This document shows, in pieces, positions 36,680 to 44,446 of a stretch of DNA of 64,000 nucleotides. Made by a program: the position numbers and the translations under genes. The stretch spans positions 10,825 through 74,824 of the forward strand of contig NZ_LMHT01000004.1 of assembly GCF_001429025.1 (NCBI RefSeq), given 5' to 3'. The notes below the pieces were generated by a model, which worked only from the letters and a program-made list of their open reading frames with translations, was not told where the DNA came from and searched no databases. How positions within the stretch are numbered: position 1 is the first letter of the stretch; each line of letters opens with the position of its first letter. Origin of the DNA: Phenylobacterium sp. Root700 (lineage in GTDB: Bacteria > Pseudomonadota > Alphaproteobacteria > Caulobacterales > Caulobacteraceae).

Positions 36680-36749
36680 GCGCCGCACTCCATTCCTACA
36701 ATGACGCTTGGGAAAAGCGTCACCGAACGGGGTGCGGTCAAGAGCCCTC

Positions 36750-37019
36750 TTACGGGTTCACGTTCATCTTGATCAGGATCCGGCCCGGATTGGCCAGGGC
36801 GAAGGCCTCGGGCACCTCGACCTGGGCGGCCATCTTCACCGCCTCGGCGGCCTGGGTCCCGTCGGCGTCGACCGCCTTGCAGTCCGTCAGGTTCGCGCCG
36901 CTGACCTGGCAGTCGACGAGCACGGCCGTGGAGACGGCGGCGGCGACGGGCATCTGCGGGGCGGGCGAGGCGTACGAACTCGAGAGGGCGGCGGTGGCGG
37001 CGAGAACGGTCAGGAACAT
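36750..37019 (-). CDS. Small exported protein of unknown function
   Basis: 89 residues with an N-terminal signal-like stretch (MFLTVLAATAALSSSYASPA). Two cysteines in VDCQVSGANLTDCKAVD could form a disulfide after export. The end (GRILIKMNVNP) is beta-like. It resembles in pattern small TonB-C-like fragments of Caulobacterales, but I cannot assign it. Confidence 0.55.
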   Translation of the reverse strand: MFLTVLAATAALSSSYASPAPQMPVAAAVSTAVLVDCQVSGANLTDCKAVDADGTQAAEAVKMAAQVEVPEAFALANPGRILIKMNVNP

Positions 37020-37355
37020 GGGGCCTCAGCTGTTAACAAAGGTTACTCAAGGGTGAAGGCCGCCTGAAGGCAAGTGTTTCATTTCGGGGCCGACGACCTT
37101 GTCCACCGCAATCGTCGTGCCCGCCGCCGGGACGCCGCCTCGCCAAGCCCAGGCGCCGCGAATTCGGGCGGCGACGCCCATCTAGGTTGCAATGCAACGT
37201 GCGCATGCTGCGTTGCGAAATCTTGGCTTGAATCCCGGTTCCGCCGAGGGCAGGAAGACAGTCGGGCGAAGCGGTCGCGTCTAGATTTGAACCGCCGTCC
37301 AGAGGGAAACGCCGGGAGGTGGTTGGTCTCAACCCCCTTTCCGGGAATACATATT
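37020..37355. other. 336-bp intergenic region with an inverted repeat
   Basis: This gap separates two divergent genes for small exported proteins. It contains the perfect inverted repeat GTTGCA-A-TGCAAC at 37186-37198 and a wider GCAACG...CGTTGC dyad over 37194-37216. No coding frame or RNA gene is convincing. Confidence 0.5.
37186..37198. promoter_or_regulatory. Inverted repeat, possible operator
   Basis: GTTGCA (37186-37191) and TGCAAC (37193-37198) form a perfect 6-bp dyad around a central A. It lies about 160 bases from both flanking start codons, so which gene it serves is open. Confidence 0.4.
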
Positions 37356-37631
37356 ATGATCCGCACTGTTGTTCTGACCGCCGTGGCCGCTCTGGCCTTC
37401 ACCGCCCCGGCTCAAGCCGCCGGCGTCCGCGTCGCCCTCGCTGGCAAGTCGACCGCCCAGGTCGAGGCCGAGGTCACCAAGGCCGCCCGCACCGTCTGCT
37501 TCCGCGAGACCCGCAACGAGACGCTGTCGCTCGACGCCTATGCGCGTTGCGTGAAGGCGACCACCAAGGTGGCGCTCGACACCTTCGCGACCGCCCAGGT
37601 TCCGTCGAACTCGACCCTGGCCGCGAACTAA
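37356..37631 (+). CDS. Small exported protein, UrcA-like
   Basis: 91 residues: signal peptide TVVLTAVAALAFTAPAQAA, then a mature part of about 70 residues with two cysteines spaced as in UrcA-family proteins (TVCFRETRNE and YARCVKATTK). UrcA proteins are small periplasmic proteins of unknown role in sphingomonads and Caulobacterales. ATG 37356 gives the clean signal peptide. A strong hairpin follows the stop. Confidence 0.65.
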   Translation: MIRTVVLTAVAALAFTAPAQAAGVRVALAGKSTAQVEAEVTKAARTVCFRETRNETLSLDAYARCVKATTKVALDTFATAQVPSNSTLAAN

Positions 37632-37652
37632 GACATCCCAGTACGCTTTGGC

Positions 37653-37678
37653 AAAGGCCGGCGGCGACGCCGGCCTTT
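37653..37678 (+). terminator. Hairpin terminator after the UrcA-like gene
   Basis: A perfect 11-bp stem (AAAGGCCGGCG / CGCCGGCCTTT) with loop GCGA sits 21 bases past the stop. The stem ends in TTT, so it is a reasonable intrinsic terminator and also faces the convergent ybdD-cstA unit. Confidence 0.7.
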
Positions 37679-37692
37679 CGCTTGTCTGGACC

Positions 37693-37899
37693 TCAGCAGC
37701 AGCGGAAGCCGCCGCTCCCGCCGCCGTATCGGGCGTCCACCCGGTTCCTGAAGAACGCCTTGCGGGTCATCGGCGCCTGGTCTGGGTGGGTGCGGGTCAC
37801 ATGCTCGACATAGGTGTCGTAGTTCGGGACGCCGACCATCAGCCGCGCGCCGTCGCAGACGCAGCGGGCGAAGTCGGCGAAGGGGTTGGGCTGGGCCAT
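37693..37899 (-). CDS. YbdD/YjiX family small protein
   Basis: 68 residues. MVGVPNYDTYVEHVTRTHPDQAPMTRKAFFRNRVDARYG is the conserved YbdD core (read in pieces: VGVPNYDTYVEHV, MTRKAFFRNR). It directly follows cstA by 5 bases, the same pairing as cstA-ybdD and btsT-yjiX in enterobacteria, where it is needed with the transporter. The C-terminus has the usual FRCC-type cysteine end. Confidence 0.88.
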   Translation of the reverse strand: MAQPNPFADFARCVCDGARLMVGVPNYDTYVEHVTRTHPDQAPMTRKAFFRNRVDARYGGGSGGFRCC

Positions 37900-37904
37900 C
37901 CCCC

Positions 37905-39962
37905 CTACTCCGCCGCGATCATGCCGGGCTCGGCCTCACGGGCCGTCCAGCCGTCGGCGCGGTAGGCCTTGAGGCAGGCCCGGATCCCGAACCAGATCAT
38001 GCTCAGCACCACCGCGATGAACAGCACGCAGAGCGCGGCGTCGATGCGGTCGTTCCAAACGATCTTGGCCATCTGGCCGGCGTCCTTGGCCGGGGCCAGC
38101 ACCTGCCCCGCCGCCAGGGCATCGCCGTAGCGCTTGGCGTGGGCCAGGAAGCCGATGGCGGGGTCAGGCGAGAACACCTTCTGCGCGCCCGCCGTCAGGG
38201 TGCAGATGCACAGCCAGGTCGCCGGCAGGATGGTCACCCAGGCGTAGCGCTCGCGCTTCATCTTGAAGATCACCACGCTCGCCAGGATCAGGGCGATCGC
38301 CGCCAGCATCTGGTTGGAGATGCCAAACAGCGGCCACAGCGTGTTCACGCCGCCCAACGGATCGGTCACCCCCTGGTGCAGGAAGTAGCCCCAGGCGGCT
38401 ACGCACAAGGCCGTGGCGGTGATGTTGGCCGGCCAGGACGCGGTGTTCTTGAAGGCCGGCGCGAAGGTCCCCAACAGGTCCTGCAGCATGAAGCGCCCGG
38501 CCCGCGTGCCGGCGTCCACGGCCGTCAGGATGAACAGCGCCTCGAATAGGATGGCGAAGTGGTACCAGAAGGCCATCATCGCCTTGCCGCCCAGCACATG
38601 GGAGAAGATGTGCGCCATGCCGACCGCCAGGGTCGGCGCGCCGCCGGCGCGCGAGATGATGGTGGTCTCGCCCACGTCCTTGGCGGTCTGCAGGAGCACC
38701 TCGGGCGACACCGGATGGCCCATGGCCGCGACCGCCGCCGAGGCGCTTTCCGCCGTCACGCCCACCACCGCGGCGGGACTGTTCATGGCGAAGTAGATGC
38801 CTGGATCGAGGATCGAGGCGGCGATCAGCGCCATGATCGCCACGAAGCTTTCCATCAACATGCCGCCGTAGCCGATGAAACGGGCGTTGACCTCGTTGTC
38901 GATCAGCTTGGGCGTGGTGCCCGAGGCGATCAGGGCGTGGAAGCCGGAGACCGCGCCGCAGGCGATGGTGATGAACAGGAACGGGAACAGCGTGCCGGAC
39001 CACACCGGCCCGCCGCCATGGATGAACGGCGTCAGGGCCGGCATCTGCAGATTGGGCCGCATGATCACGATGCCGATAGCCAGGGCCAGGATCGCGCCGA
39101 TCTTCAGGAAGGTCGATAGGTAGTCGCGCGGCGCCAGCAGCAGCCAGACCGGCAGCACGGCCGCGACCGCGCCATAGCCGATCAGGATCCAGCACAGCTG
39201 AATGCCGGTCAGGGTGAACATCGGCGCCAGGGCCGGCGAGGCCGCGACGTGCTGGCCCAGCACGATGGCCCCGATCAGCAGGGCGAAGCCGACGACCGAG
39301 ACCTCGGCGATCTGGCCCGGCCGGATGTAGCGCATATAGACGCCCATCAGGATGGCGATGGGCACGGTGGCGGCGACGGTGAAGGTGCCCCACGGACTGC
39401 CGGTCAGGGCCTTGACCACGATCAGGGCCAGCACCGCCAGGATGATGACCATGATCATGAAGGCGCCGAACAGGGCGATCACGCCGGGGATCGGGCCAAG
39501 CTCCTCGCGGATCAGTTCGCCCAGCGACTTGCCGTCCCGGCGCATGGAGATGACCAGGACCAGGAAGTCCTGCACCGCCCCGGCCAGCACGACGCCGGCC
39601 AGGATCCACAGCACCCCGGGCAGGTAGCCCATCTGCGCGGCCAGCACCGGACCGACCAGCGGTCCTGCTCCGGCGATGGCGGCGAAGTGGTGCCCGAACA
39701 GGACGTTCTTGTTGGTCGGGACATAGTCCAGACCGTCATTGCGGGTGACCGCCGGCGTCGGCCGCGAACCGTCCAACCGCATGACGTTCTTGGAGATGTA
39801 GAGGCTGTAGTAGCGGTAGGCGACCAGATAGACCGACAGCGCCGCCGCCAGGATCCACAGGGCGTTGACGTTCTCGCCCCGCGCGGTGGCCACGACCGAC
39901 AGCGCCACGGCGCCGATCAGGGCGAGCACCGCCCAAGGACCGTGTTTGCGAACCCACGTCAT
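37905..39962 (-). CDS. cstA: Carbon starvation protein A, peptide/pyruvate transporter
   Basis: 685 residues with about sixteen membrane helices. Family blocks include NGLDYVPTNK-type text (DGLDYVPTNKNVLFGHHFAAIAGAGPL in pieces: YVPTNKNVLFGHHFAAIAG), GPVLAAQMGYLPG and the CstA C-terminal domain. CstA proteins import pyruvate or peptides when carbon is scarce. ATG 39962 starts the family N-terminus; an upstream frame extension is unlikely. Operon with the ybdD-like gene. Confidence 0.93.
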   Translation of the reverse strand: MTWVRKHGPWAVLALIGAVALSVVATARGENVNALWILAAALSVYLVAYRYYSLYISKNVMRLDGSRPTPAVTRNDGLDYVPTNKNVLFGHHFAAIAGAGPLVGPVLAAQMGYLPGVLWILAGVVLAGAVQDFLVLVISMRRDGKSLGELIREELGPIPGVIALFGAFMIMVIILAVLALIVVKALTGSPWGTFTVAATVPIAILMGVYMRYIRPGQIAEVSVVGFALLIGAIVLGQHVAASPALAPMFTLTGIQLCWILIGYGAVAAVLPVWLLLAPRDYLSTFLKIGAILALAIGIVIMRPNLQMPALTPFIHGGGPVWSGTLFPFLFITIACGAVSGFHALIASGTTPKLIDNEVNARFIGYGGMLMESFVAIMALIAASILDPGIYFAMNSPAAVVGVTAESASAAVAAMGHPVSPEVLLQTAKDVGETTIISRAGGAPTLAVGMAHIFSHVLGGKAMMAFWYHFAILFEALFILTAVDAGTRAGRFMLQDLLGTFAPAFKNTASWPANITATALCVAAWGYFLHQGVTDPLGGVNTLWPLFGISNQMLAAIALILASVVIFKMKRERYAWVTILPATWLCICTLTAGAQKVFSPDPAIGFLAHAKRYGDALAAGQVLAPAKDAGQMAKIVWNDRIDAALCVLFIAVVLSMIWFGIRACLKAYRADGWTAREAEPGMIAAE

Positions 39963-40057
39963 TCCGCCACTCCCCAACTCAGGCCCGCCCACCCGGCGGC
40001 CCGCTACCTCGTTACATCTGATTGAGCCCGCACGGGAACCTCTCTAGGAGGCAAGCC

Positions 40058-40528
40058 ATGGTGAAATCAGCGATCAACGCCGATCTGGCCGCCACCCTCG
40101 ACCTGGTGGCCGCAGGTTGCGCGGGGCTGCGCGACGACTGGTGGGTGTTCGGCGGCGCCGGCATGGCGTTGGCGGGGGCGCCAGGCCTCTCCCCGCCGGA
40201 CGTGGACCTGATCGTCAGCGAGCGGGACGCGGCCCAGCTCATCGCGCTTTGGAACGCTCAACTAGAGACCGGCGGTGCCTCGCCGCTCTTTCGCTCAAAG
40301 ATATTCGCCAAGGCCGACATCGGCCCCCTGCCCGTCGAGATCATGGCCGGCTTCGAGGTCCGCGAGCCTCACGGCTGGTCGCCGGTCTGGCCGAGCACAC
40401 GGCAGGCTGTCGAGCGCCCCGGCGGGACGCTCTTCATCCCGACGCCCGCCGAACAGGCGCAGATCTGCCGCCGCTTCGGCCGTCCGAAAGACTTGGCGCG
40501 GCTGCCCGCGCTGGAGGCGCTGATCTAG
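40058..40528 (+). CDS. Nucleotidyltransferase-like protein
   Basis: 156 residues. DWWVFGGAGMALAGAPGLSPPDVDLIVSE has the G-G...D-x-D pattern of the minimal nucleotidyltransferase fold (as in AbiEii-like and KNTase-like proteins), and a second half with a strand-Glu motif (LPVEIMAGFEV). AGGAGG 6 bases before ATG 40058 is a strong ribosome site. No partner toxin/antitoxin gene is adjacent, so the role is open. Its stop overlaps the convergent thioesterase by 4 bases. Confidence 0.6.
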   Translation: MVKSAINADLAATLDLVAAGCAGLRDDWWVFGGAGMALAGAPGLSPPDVDLIVSERDAAQLIALWNAQLETGGASPLFRSKIFAKADIGPLPVEIMAGFEVREPHGWSPVWPSTRQAVERPGGTLFIPTPAEQAQICRRFGRPKDLARLPALEALI

Positions 40529-41343
40529 CCGAGGTCCTCGCGGACCCGCACGATCAGCGACTGGCTGGCCGTCGCCATCAGCTCGCCGTCCTCGGCGAAC
40601 AGGTGCATGGCCCCGTGGCCGAAGCCGCCGTGAACCCCGGTGATGCGGATGTCGCACAGCACCCATTCGGTCGGCACGATCCGACGATAGCGGATGGTGT
40701 TGTCCAGGCTGTTGCCGCCGGCGTTCAGCCCCAGCGCATTGCCGATCGCGCCCGGAATGAAGTCAGCCATGATCGCCAGCAGGCTGGAATCAACCGGCAG
40801 GCCTTCGCGCGACCGGATCCACAACAGCAGCCGGCCATCGTCGGCGCCGTCGGCGCTGGCTTGGGTGCCGCCGTAGTTGCCCTTGGCGACCCGAACCTCG
40901 ATGCGACTGTGGAGATCCTCGCCACCGCCGCGCCAGTGGGCCGCCGGCTCACAGTCTTCCGGCCGTGCGGTGTCGGGCATGACCAGCCATTGCTTGGAAA
41001 TCTCGCTCGGCCGTGCGCCCAGGGCGGCGTTGACGGTCAGGATCTCCTTGTCGCCCACATGGCTGATCACCCGGGCCTGGCTATTGTACTTGCCCGCCGC
41101 CGGAACCCAGACGTCCAGGTCCACGACGCTCGGCGGCCGCGCATAGGACAGATACTGCGCCGTCGCCCAGATCACCGGCCGCGCGCAGGTCCGCTCCAGC
41201 GCGACGATGGCCGAGGCCATCCCGACGCCGCCGAACATGAACAGGTTATCCCGCGAGCCCACGCAGACGGCGGGGGTCAGGGGCAGGTACCAGCGGTGCG
41301 GATTGTGCGTCGCACGCAGATCGAAGAAGAGGGGCTCGCTCAT
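40525..41343 (-). CDS. Acyl-CoA thioesterase-like double-hotdog protein
   Basis: 272 residues. The N-terminal hotdog has FMFGGVGMASAIVALERTCARPVIWATAQYLSYARPP and the C-terminal one WVLCDIRITGVHGGFGHGAMHLFAEDGELMATASQ (quoted in pieces here: FGGVGMASAIVALE, GHGAMHLFAEDGELMA). This matches the TesB-like/4HBT_3 families. It should release CoA from acyl-CoA. ATG 41343 or the Met 5 codons upstream may be the start. Confidence 0.82.
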   Translation of the reverse strand: MSEPLFFDLRATHNPHRWYLPLTPAVCVGSRDNLFMFGGVGMASAIVALERTCARPVIWATAQYLSYARPPSVVDLDVWVPAAGKYNSQARVISHVGDKEILTVNAALGARPSEISKQWLVMPDTARPEDCEPAAHWRGGGEDLHSRIEVRVAKGNYGGTQASADGADDGRLLLWIRSREGLPVDSSLLAIMADFIPGAIGNALGLNAGGNSLDNTIRYRRIVPTEWVLCDIRITGVHGGFGHGAMHLFAEDGELMATASQSLIVRVREDLG

Positions 41344-41388
41344 CTCGCTCTCATGCAAAGAGCCGAGCTTCAGTGCAAGCCAGTTTCC

Positions 41389-41859
41389 CTAACGGGAGGC
41401 CGCAGCCGCCTCGGCCTCGTTGCGCAGGCGCCGGTCCGCCTCTTTCATCAGCGCGTCGGTGGACTGATTGCGCGCCTCGCGGACACGGATCTCGTCGACC
41501 AGCCGCTGGTCGGCGTTCTGTTCGTGCAGGGCGTAGAGGAAGGCGCCGAAGCCGGCGACCGCGCCGACCGTCATGACCATGGCCGCGATCGCGGCGATGC
41601 CGGTCCAGGCTTTCGACTGTTGGCCGGGAGGGGCCGGCTTCAGATAGGCCGCGCCGATGAAGATCACCCCGGCCAGGAAGGTGGCGCACCCGCCCTGATG
41701 GATCATCGCCCGCTGCGCGACCAGGTCGGCGTTGGCGATCACGCTGGGCGCCAGCCCGATCAGCCGGTTGCCTTCGGTCAGCTGCGAGACCTCGATCGTG
41801 CCCGCGAACACCACCTGGGCCAGGCCCAGGATCGCGAGAATCCATCCAGCGATGATCAT
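41389..41859 (-). CDS. Small membrane protein of unknown function
   Basis: 156 residues with three hydrophobic helices (about 1-20, 60-80, 90-112) and a charged C-terminal helix (EIRVREARNQSTDALMKEADRR, read in part) on the inside. GGAGG 7 bases before ATG 41859 decides the start. No family recognised. Confidence 0.7.
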   Translation of the reverse strand: MIIAGWILAILGLAQVVFAGTIEVSQLTEGNRLIGLAPSVIANADLVAQRAMIHQGGCATFLAGVIFIGAAYLKPAPPGQQSKAWTGIAAIAAMVMTVGAVAGFGAFLYALHEQNADQRLVDEIRVREARNQSTDALMKEADRRLRNEAEAAAASR

Positions 41860-42124
41860 CAAGGGCCTCCAGACCGCAGAACGCGCCTGCGAATCCCGCA
41901 GGCCGCCCAAGTCTACCCGGAGCGAAAGCGATTGCGGTCCGGAAACGAAAACGTTCCCATGGTTTCGCCGCCAGCTTGCCGATCATCAGGCAATTGGGGT
42001 CGACGAGGCCGCCCGCCGTCGCCAATCGATGGCCAACCACCCATTGCACTATTCAACCTGACTGTGCGCATCTTGGGCCGCGCGGGCGCCGCGCAAACGC
42101 CAGGTCGTCCTGTAGTCGAGAGTG

Positions 42125-42976
42125 ATGTCGAAACCACCGCCAGCGTCACGCCCGCGACAGGATAAGGCCAGCCAGACGCTTGAAAAGGCGGTCCTGGCCC
42201 TGCGGATGCAGCGCCCCGACGAAGCCGAGCGTCTCGCCGCATCGGTGCTGAAGGGCGAGCGCGACAATGTCGTCGCCACTCAGGTGCTCGGGACCGCGCT
42301 CCTGTCCCAGAACCGCGCCGAGGACGCCGTCGAGGCGTTGCAGAAAACGGCTCTACGCGCCACCGACCCGGCAATCGAAACCCTGCTGGCCAAGGCCTTG
42401 ACCGCCGCCGGGCGACCCGACGAGGCCCTCGATCAACTACGCCGGGCGAGCGAACGGCGTCCTCCCTACCCGTTGGCGTTTCTCGATCTGGGAGAGGGTC
42501 TCGGCGCCGACGGACGGTTCGACGAGGCCGTCGCGGTTCTGGAAACCGGTCTGGCGCTCATCCCCAAGGCCGACGGCCTGCGCATCGCGCTGGGATATCT
42601 GCACCTCAAGCGGAACGATCGCGGCCGAGCTCGCCGCCTGTTCCAGCAGGTCCGCACGGCCGCGCCGCAACGGCAGGACGCCATGGTCGGGCTGGCCAAG
42701 GTGATGGTCCTCGACGGCGAGTACGCCCAGGCCGCCGATCTCTATCGACGCGCCCTCGTCTTACAGCCAGGCGACGCCGCCACCCGGCTCAGTCTTGGGA
42801 AGTGCTTGCTGGAAATGGGCGAGCGCGAAGCCGGGGAAGCAGCGATCCGCGCGGCGACGCACGAGGCCGCGCAGTTGGCCGGACCGGCGATCACCGCGCT
42901 GGCCGCGACATCACGCGGCCGTTTCTTTCTGCGGCCCAGCGCGGCTTTGAAATTCCTGAACGCCGAAGCGACCTGA
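42125..42976 (+). CDS. Tetratricopeptide-repeat protein
   Basis: 283 residues, almost entirely TPR helices: repeats with A/G-x-x-x-P-D/E-A patterns at about 20-50, 85-115, 120-150, 155-185 and 190-225 (for example AGRPDEALDQLRRASE, DGEYAQAADLYRRALVLQPGD). It is cytoplasmic and probably a scaffold. The start is the ATG at 42125; the GTG one codon earlier is open too. Confidence 0.82.
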   Translation: MSKPPPASRPRQDKASQTLEKAVLALRMQRPDEAERLAASVLKGERDNVVATQVLGTALLSQNRAEDAVEALQKTALRATDPAIETLLAKALTAAGRPDEALDQLRRASERRPPYPLAFLDLGEGLGADGRFDEAVAVLETGLALIPKADGLRIALGYLHLKRNDRGRARRLFQQVRTAAPQRQDAMVGLAKVMVLDGEYAQAADLYRRALVLQPGDAATRLSLGKCLLEMGEREAGEAAIRAATHEAAQLAGPAITALAATSRGRFFLRPSAALKFLNAEAT

Positions 42977-42983
42977 AGGCGCC

Positions 42984-43697
42984 CTAGGCGCGGAACCGCC
43001 GCCGATAGACGCCGCGCTCGCGGCCCATGGCCTCCAGCACCTCGTGGGCCTGCTGCGTCTCTTCTTCGGTGAAGACCGCTGTGCGTACGCTCCAGCTTTC
43101 CCGTTTGACCGGAAAGCACTGCGCGACCGGCGTGCCCTTCGGCAGCACGCCGCTAAAACCCTCATCGTGCCAGTGGGCCGGAAAGTGGACCCAGGCGTCG
43201 TGGAAGGTGTCGCTATCCACCAGCCCGGTCAGGGTGGTGAAGGGCAGATCGGGCCGGTTGACCGGGTGGGTGAACAGCAGCGAGTAGCCGGGCGGCGCCT
43301 CTATCGTCCAAAGATTATGGAACTTGATCAAGAAGCGGTCGGCGTCGAACAGCGGCGTGCCGGTGACCTGGCTGGCGTCGTGAAATCCAATTGGTGATCG
43401 CGGAAAGCCGACGCCGCCTCCCGGCGGCAGATCGTTCTCCCAGGTGAACTCGCCGTTTTCGACCCTGACGTCGCAGATCAGCGGGATCAGAAAGCCGCTG
43501 GTCATGGCGTCGACGAACGGCGGACAGCGCTTGACCGTGTCGTCGTCGGTGAAAACGGCCGTGCTGAACGCCTGGTTGGGCATGGCCTTCAACCAGGCCG
43601 GCAGGCCCTGCACCGCCGGGATCGGCGGCGCCAGCAACCCCTCGAGCTCTCTCGGACACCGGAACGTCAGCGTCATGGACTGGCTGTCTTGGGGCAT
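42984..43697 (-). CDS. Conserved protein, DUF6065-like
   Basis: 237 residues. KFHNLWTIEAPPGYSLLFTHPVNR and TTLTGLVDSDTFHDAWVHFPAHW recall the DUF6065 family of unknown function, known beside 2-oxoglutarate/iron or sulfotransferase-type genes; assignment is from memory of the pattern (pieces: FHNLWTIEAPPGYSLLFTHP). AGGTGTG upstream of ATG 43697 supports the start. A 22-bp palindrome lies about 58 bases upstream and is a candidate operator. Confidence 0.6.
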   Translation of the reverse strand: MPQDSQSMTLTFRCPRELEGLLAPPIPAVQGLPAWLKAMPNQAFSTAVFTDDDTVKRCPPFVDAMTSGFLIPLICDVRVENGEFTWENDLPPGGGVGFPRSPIGFHDASQVTGTPLFDADRFLIKFHNLWTIEAPPGYSLLFTHPVNRPDLPFTTLTGLVDSDTFHDAWVHFPAHWHDEGFSGVLPKGTPVAQCFPVKRESWSVRTAVFTEEETQQAHEVLEAMGRERGVYRRRFRA

Positions 43698-43754
43698 CAC
43701 ACCTGCTGGCCTCTACCGCGCACGCTCAAGCTAAAGCGCACGCGGTAGATGTAT

Positions 43755-43776
43755 CTGCACATCTTTAGATGTGCAG
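43755..43776. promoter_or_regulatory. 22-bp perfect palindrome, candidate operator
   Basis: CTGCACATCT (43755-43764) and AGATGTGCAG (43767-43776) form a perfect 10-bp dyad around TT. It lies 58 bases before the start of the DUF6065-like gene and 25 bases after the end of the SnoaL-like gene. No T-run follows, which argues for a protein-binding site over a terminator. Confidence 0.6.
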
Positions 43777-43800
43777 CCAGCCCGCATGGAGTTTGGGCGA

Positions 43801-44283
43801 TTACTTCTTGGCGACGGGGTCGGCTTCGGTGGTCACGCCCATGTCGCGCAGCAGGGCCGCGCGGTCATAATATTCGCGCCACTCCCGCACCTTGCCGTCG
43901 CGAATATCCAGCACCCCGACGACCGGGGTGGCTCCGGCGTGGCCGTTATAGACATAGCGGTCGGTGCGCTCGATGAAGACCAGGCCGTCGATCACCCCCA
44001 TATGCGCGACGTCGAGGACCACGCCGCCCGGCGCGCCCTTCCCCAGGGCCGCGATCCGCTCGTAGATCGCCGGACGGCCGACGACCGGCTCGACCATCAT
44101 CGAGTGCAGCACGCCGTCCTCGGCGAACAGGTCGGCGACCTTGCGCCAGTCGGCGGCCTTCCAGGCGGCGATCATCTCGTGGGTGACGGCGATCTTGCTG
44201 GCGTCGCTGTCGGCGGCGCGCGCCGCCGGGGCCGCTGCGGTCGAGAGGGCCAGAACCATCGCCAGCAGGCTGAAAATCCGCAT
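43801..44283 (-). CDS. Exported SnoaL/limonene-epoxide-hydrolase-like protein
   Basis: 160 residues. ATG 44283 (GGAGGATTT upstream) opens a signal peptide (IFSLLAMVLALSTAAAPAARA). The mature part is a cone-shaped NTF2-like barrel with WRKVADLFAEDGVLHSMMVEPVVGRPAIYERI and VREWREYYDR (in pieces: DGVLHSMMVEPVVGR). It is a close paralogue of the cytosolic protein at 46372-46788, aligned over most of its length. It is divergent from the dioxygenase gene. Role: probable epoxide hydrolase or isomerase acting in the periplasm; substrate unknown. Confidence 0.78.
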   Translation of the reverse strand: MRIFSLLAMVLALSTAAAPAARAADSDASKIAVTHEMIAAWKAADWRKVADLFAEDGVLHSMMVEPVVGRPAIYERIAALGKGAPGGVVLDVAHMGVIDGLVFIERTDRYVYNGHAGATPVVGVLDIRDGKVREWREYYDRAALLRDMGVTTEADPVAKK

Positions 44284-44363
44284 CGTCAAATCCTCCGGGT
44301 CCACTCACGGGACCATTGCGGCGACGACCCGGACGCAAGAATTCGCGTCGTCGCCACCAGTCA

Positions 44364-44379
44364 CTTGCACAACAAGACT
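44364..44379 (+). promoter_or_regulatory. Island motif, site 1 (dioxygenase gene)
   Basis: CTTGCACAACAAGACT, one of nine related sites in the catabolic island (consensus CTTGCATAACRAKACT). This copy shows the dyad CTTG-N5-CAAG. It lies 67 bases before the dioxygenase start, and a GCTAGG -10-like hexamer follows 9 bases on. Confidence 0.65.
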
Positions 44380-44446
44380 ATGGTGCTAGGCTGAGTCAAG
44401 GGCGGTTCTTTCGGCCCGCCGACATGACATGTGAAGAGAGCTCTCG

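Noticed and set aside
40058..40528. Nucleotidyltransferase-like gene as part of a toxin-antitoxin system
   Set aside because: No partner gene overlaps it in the same direction; the neighbour is a convergent thioesterase.
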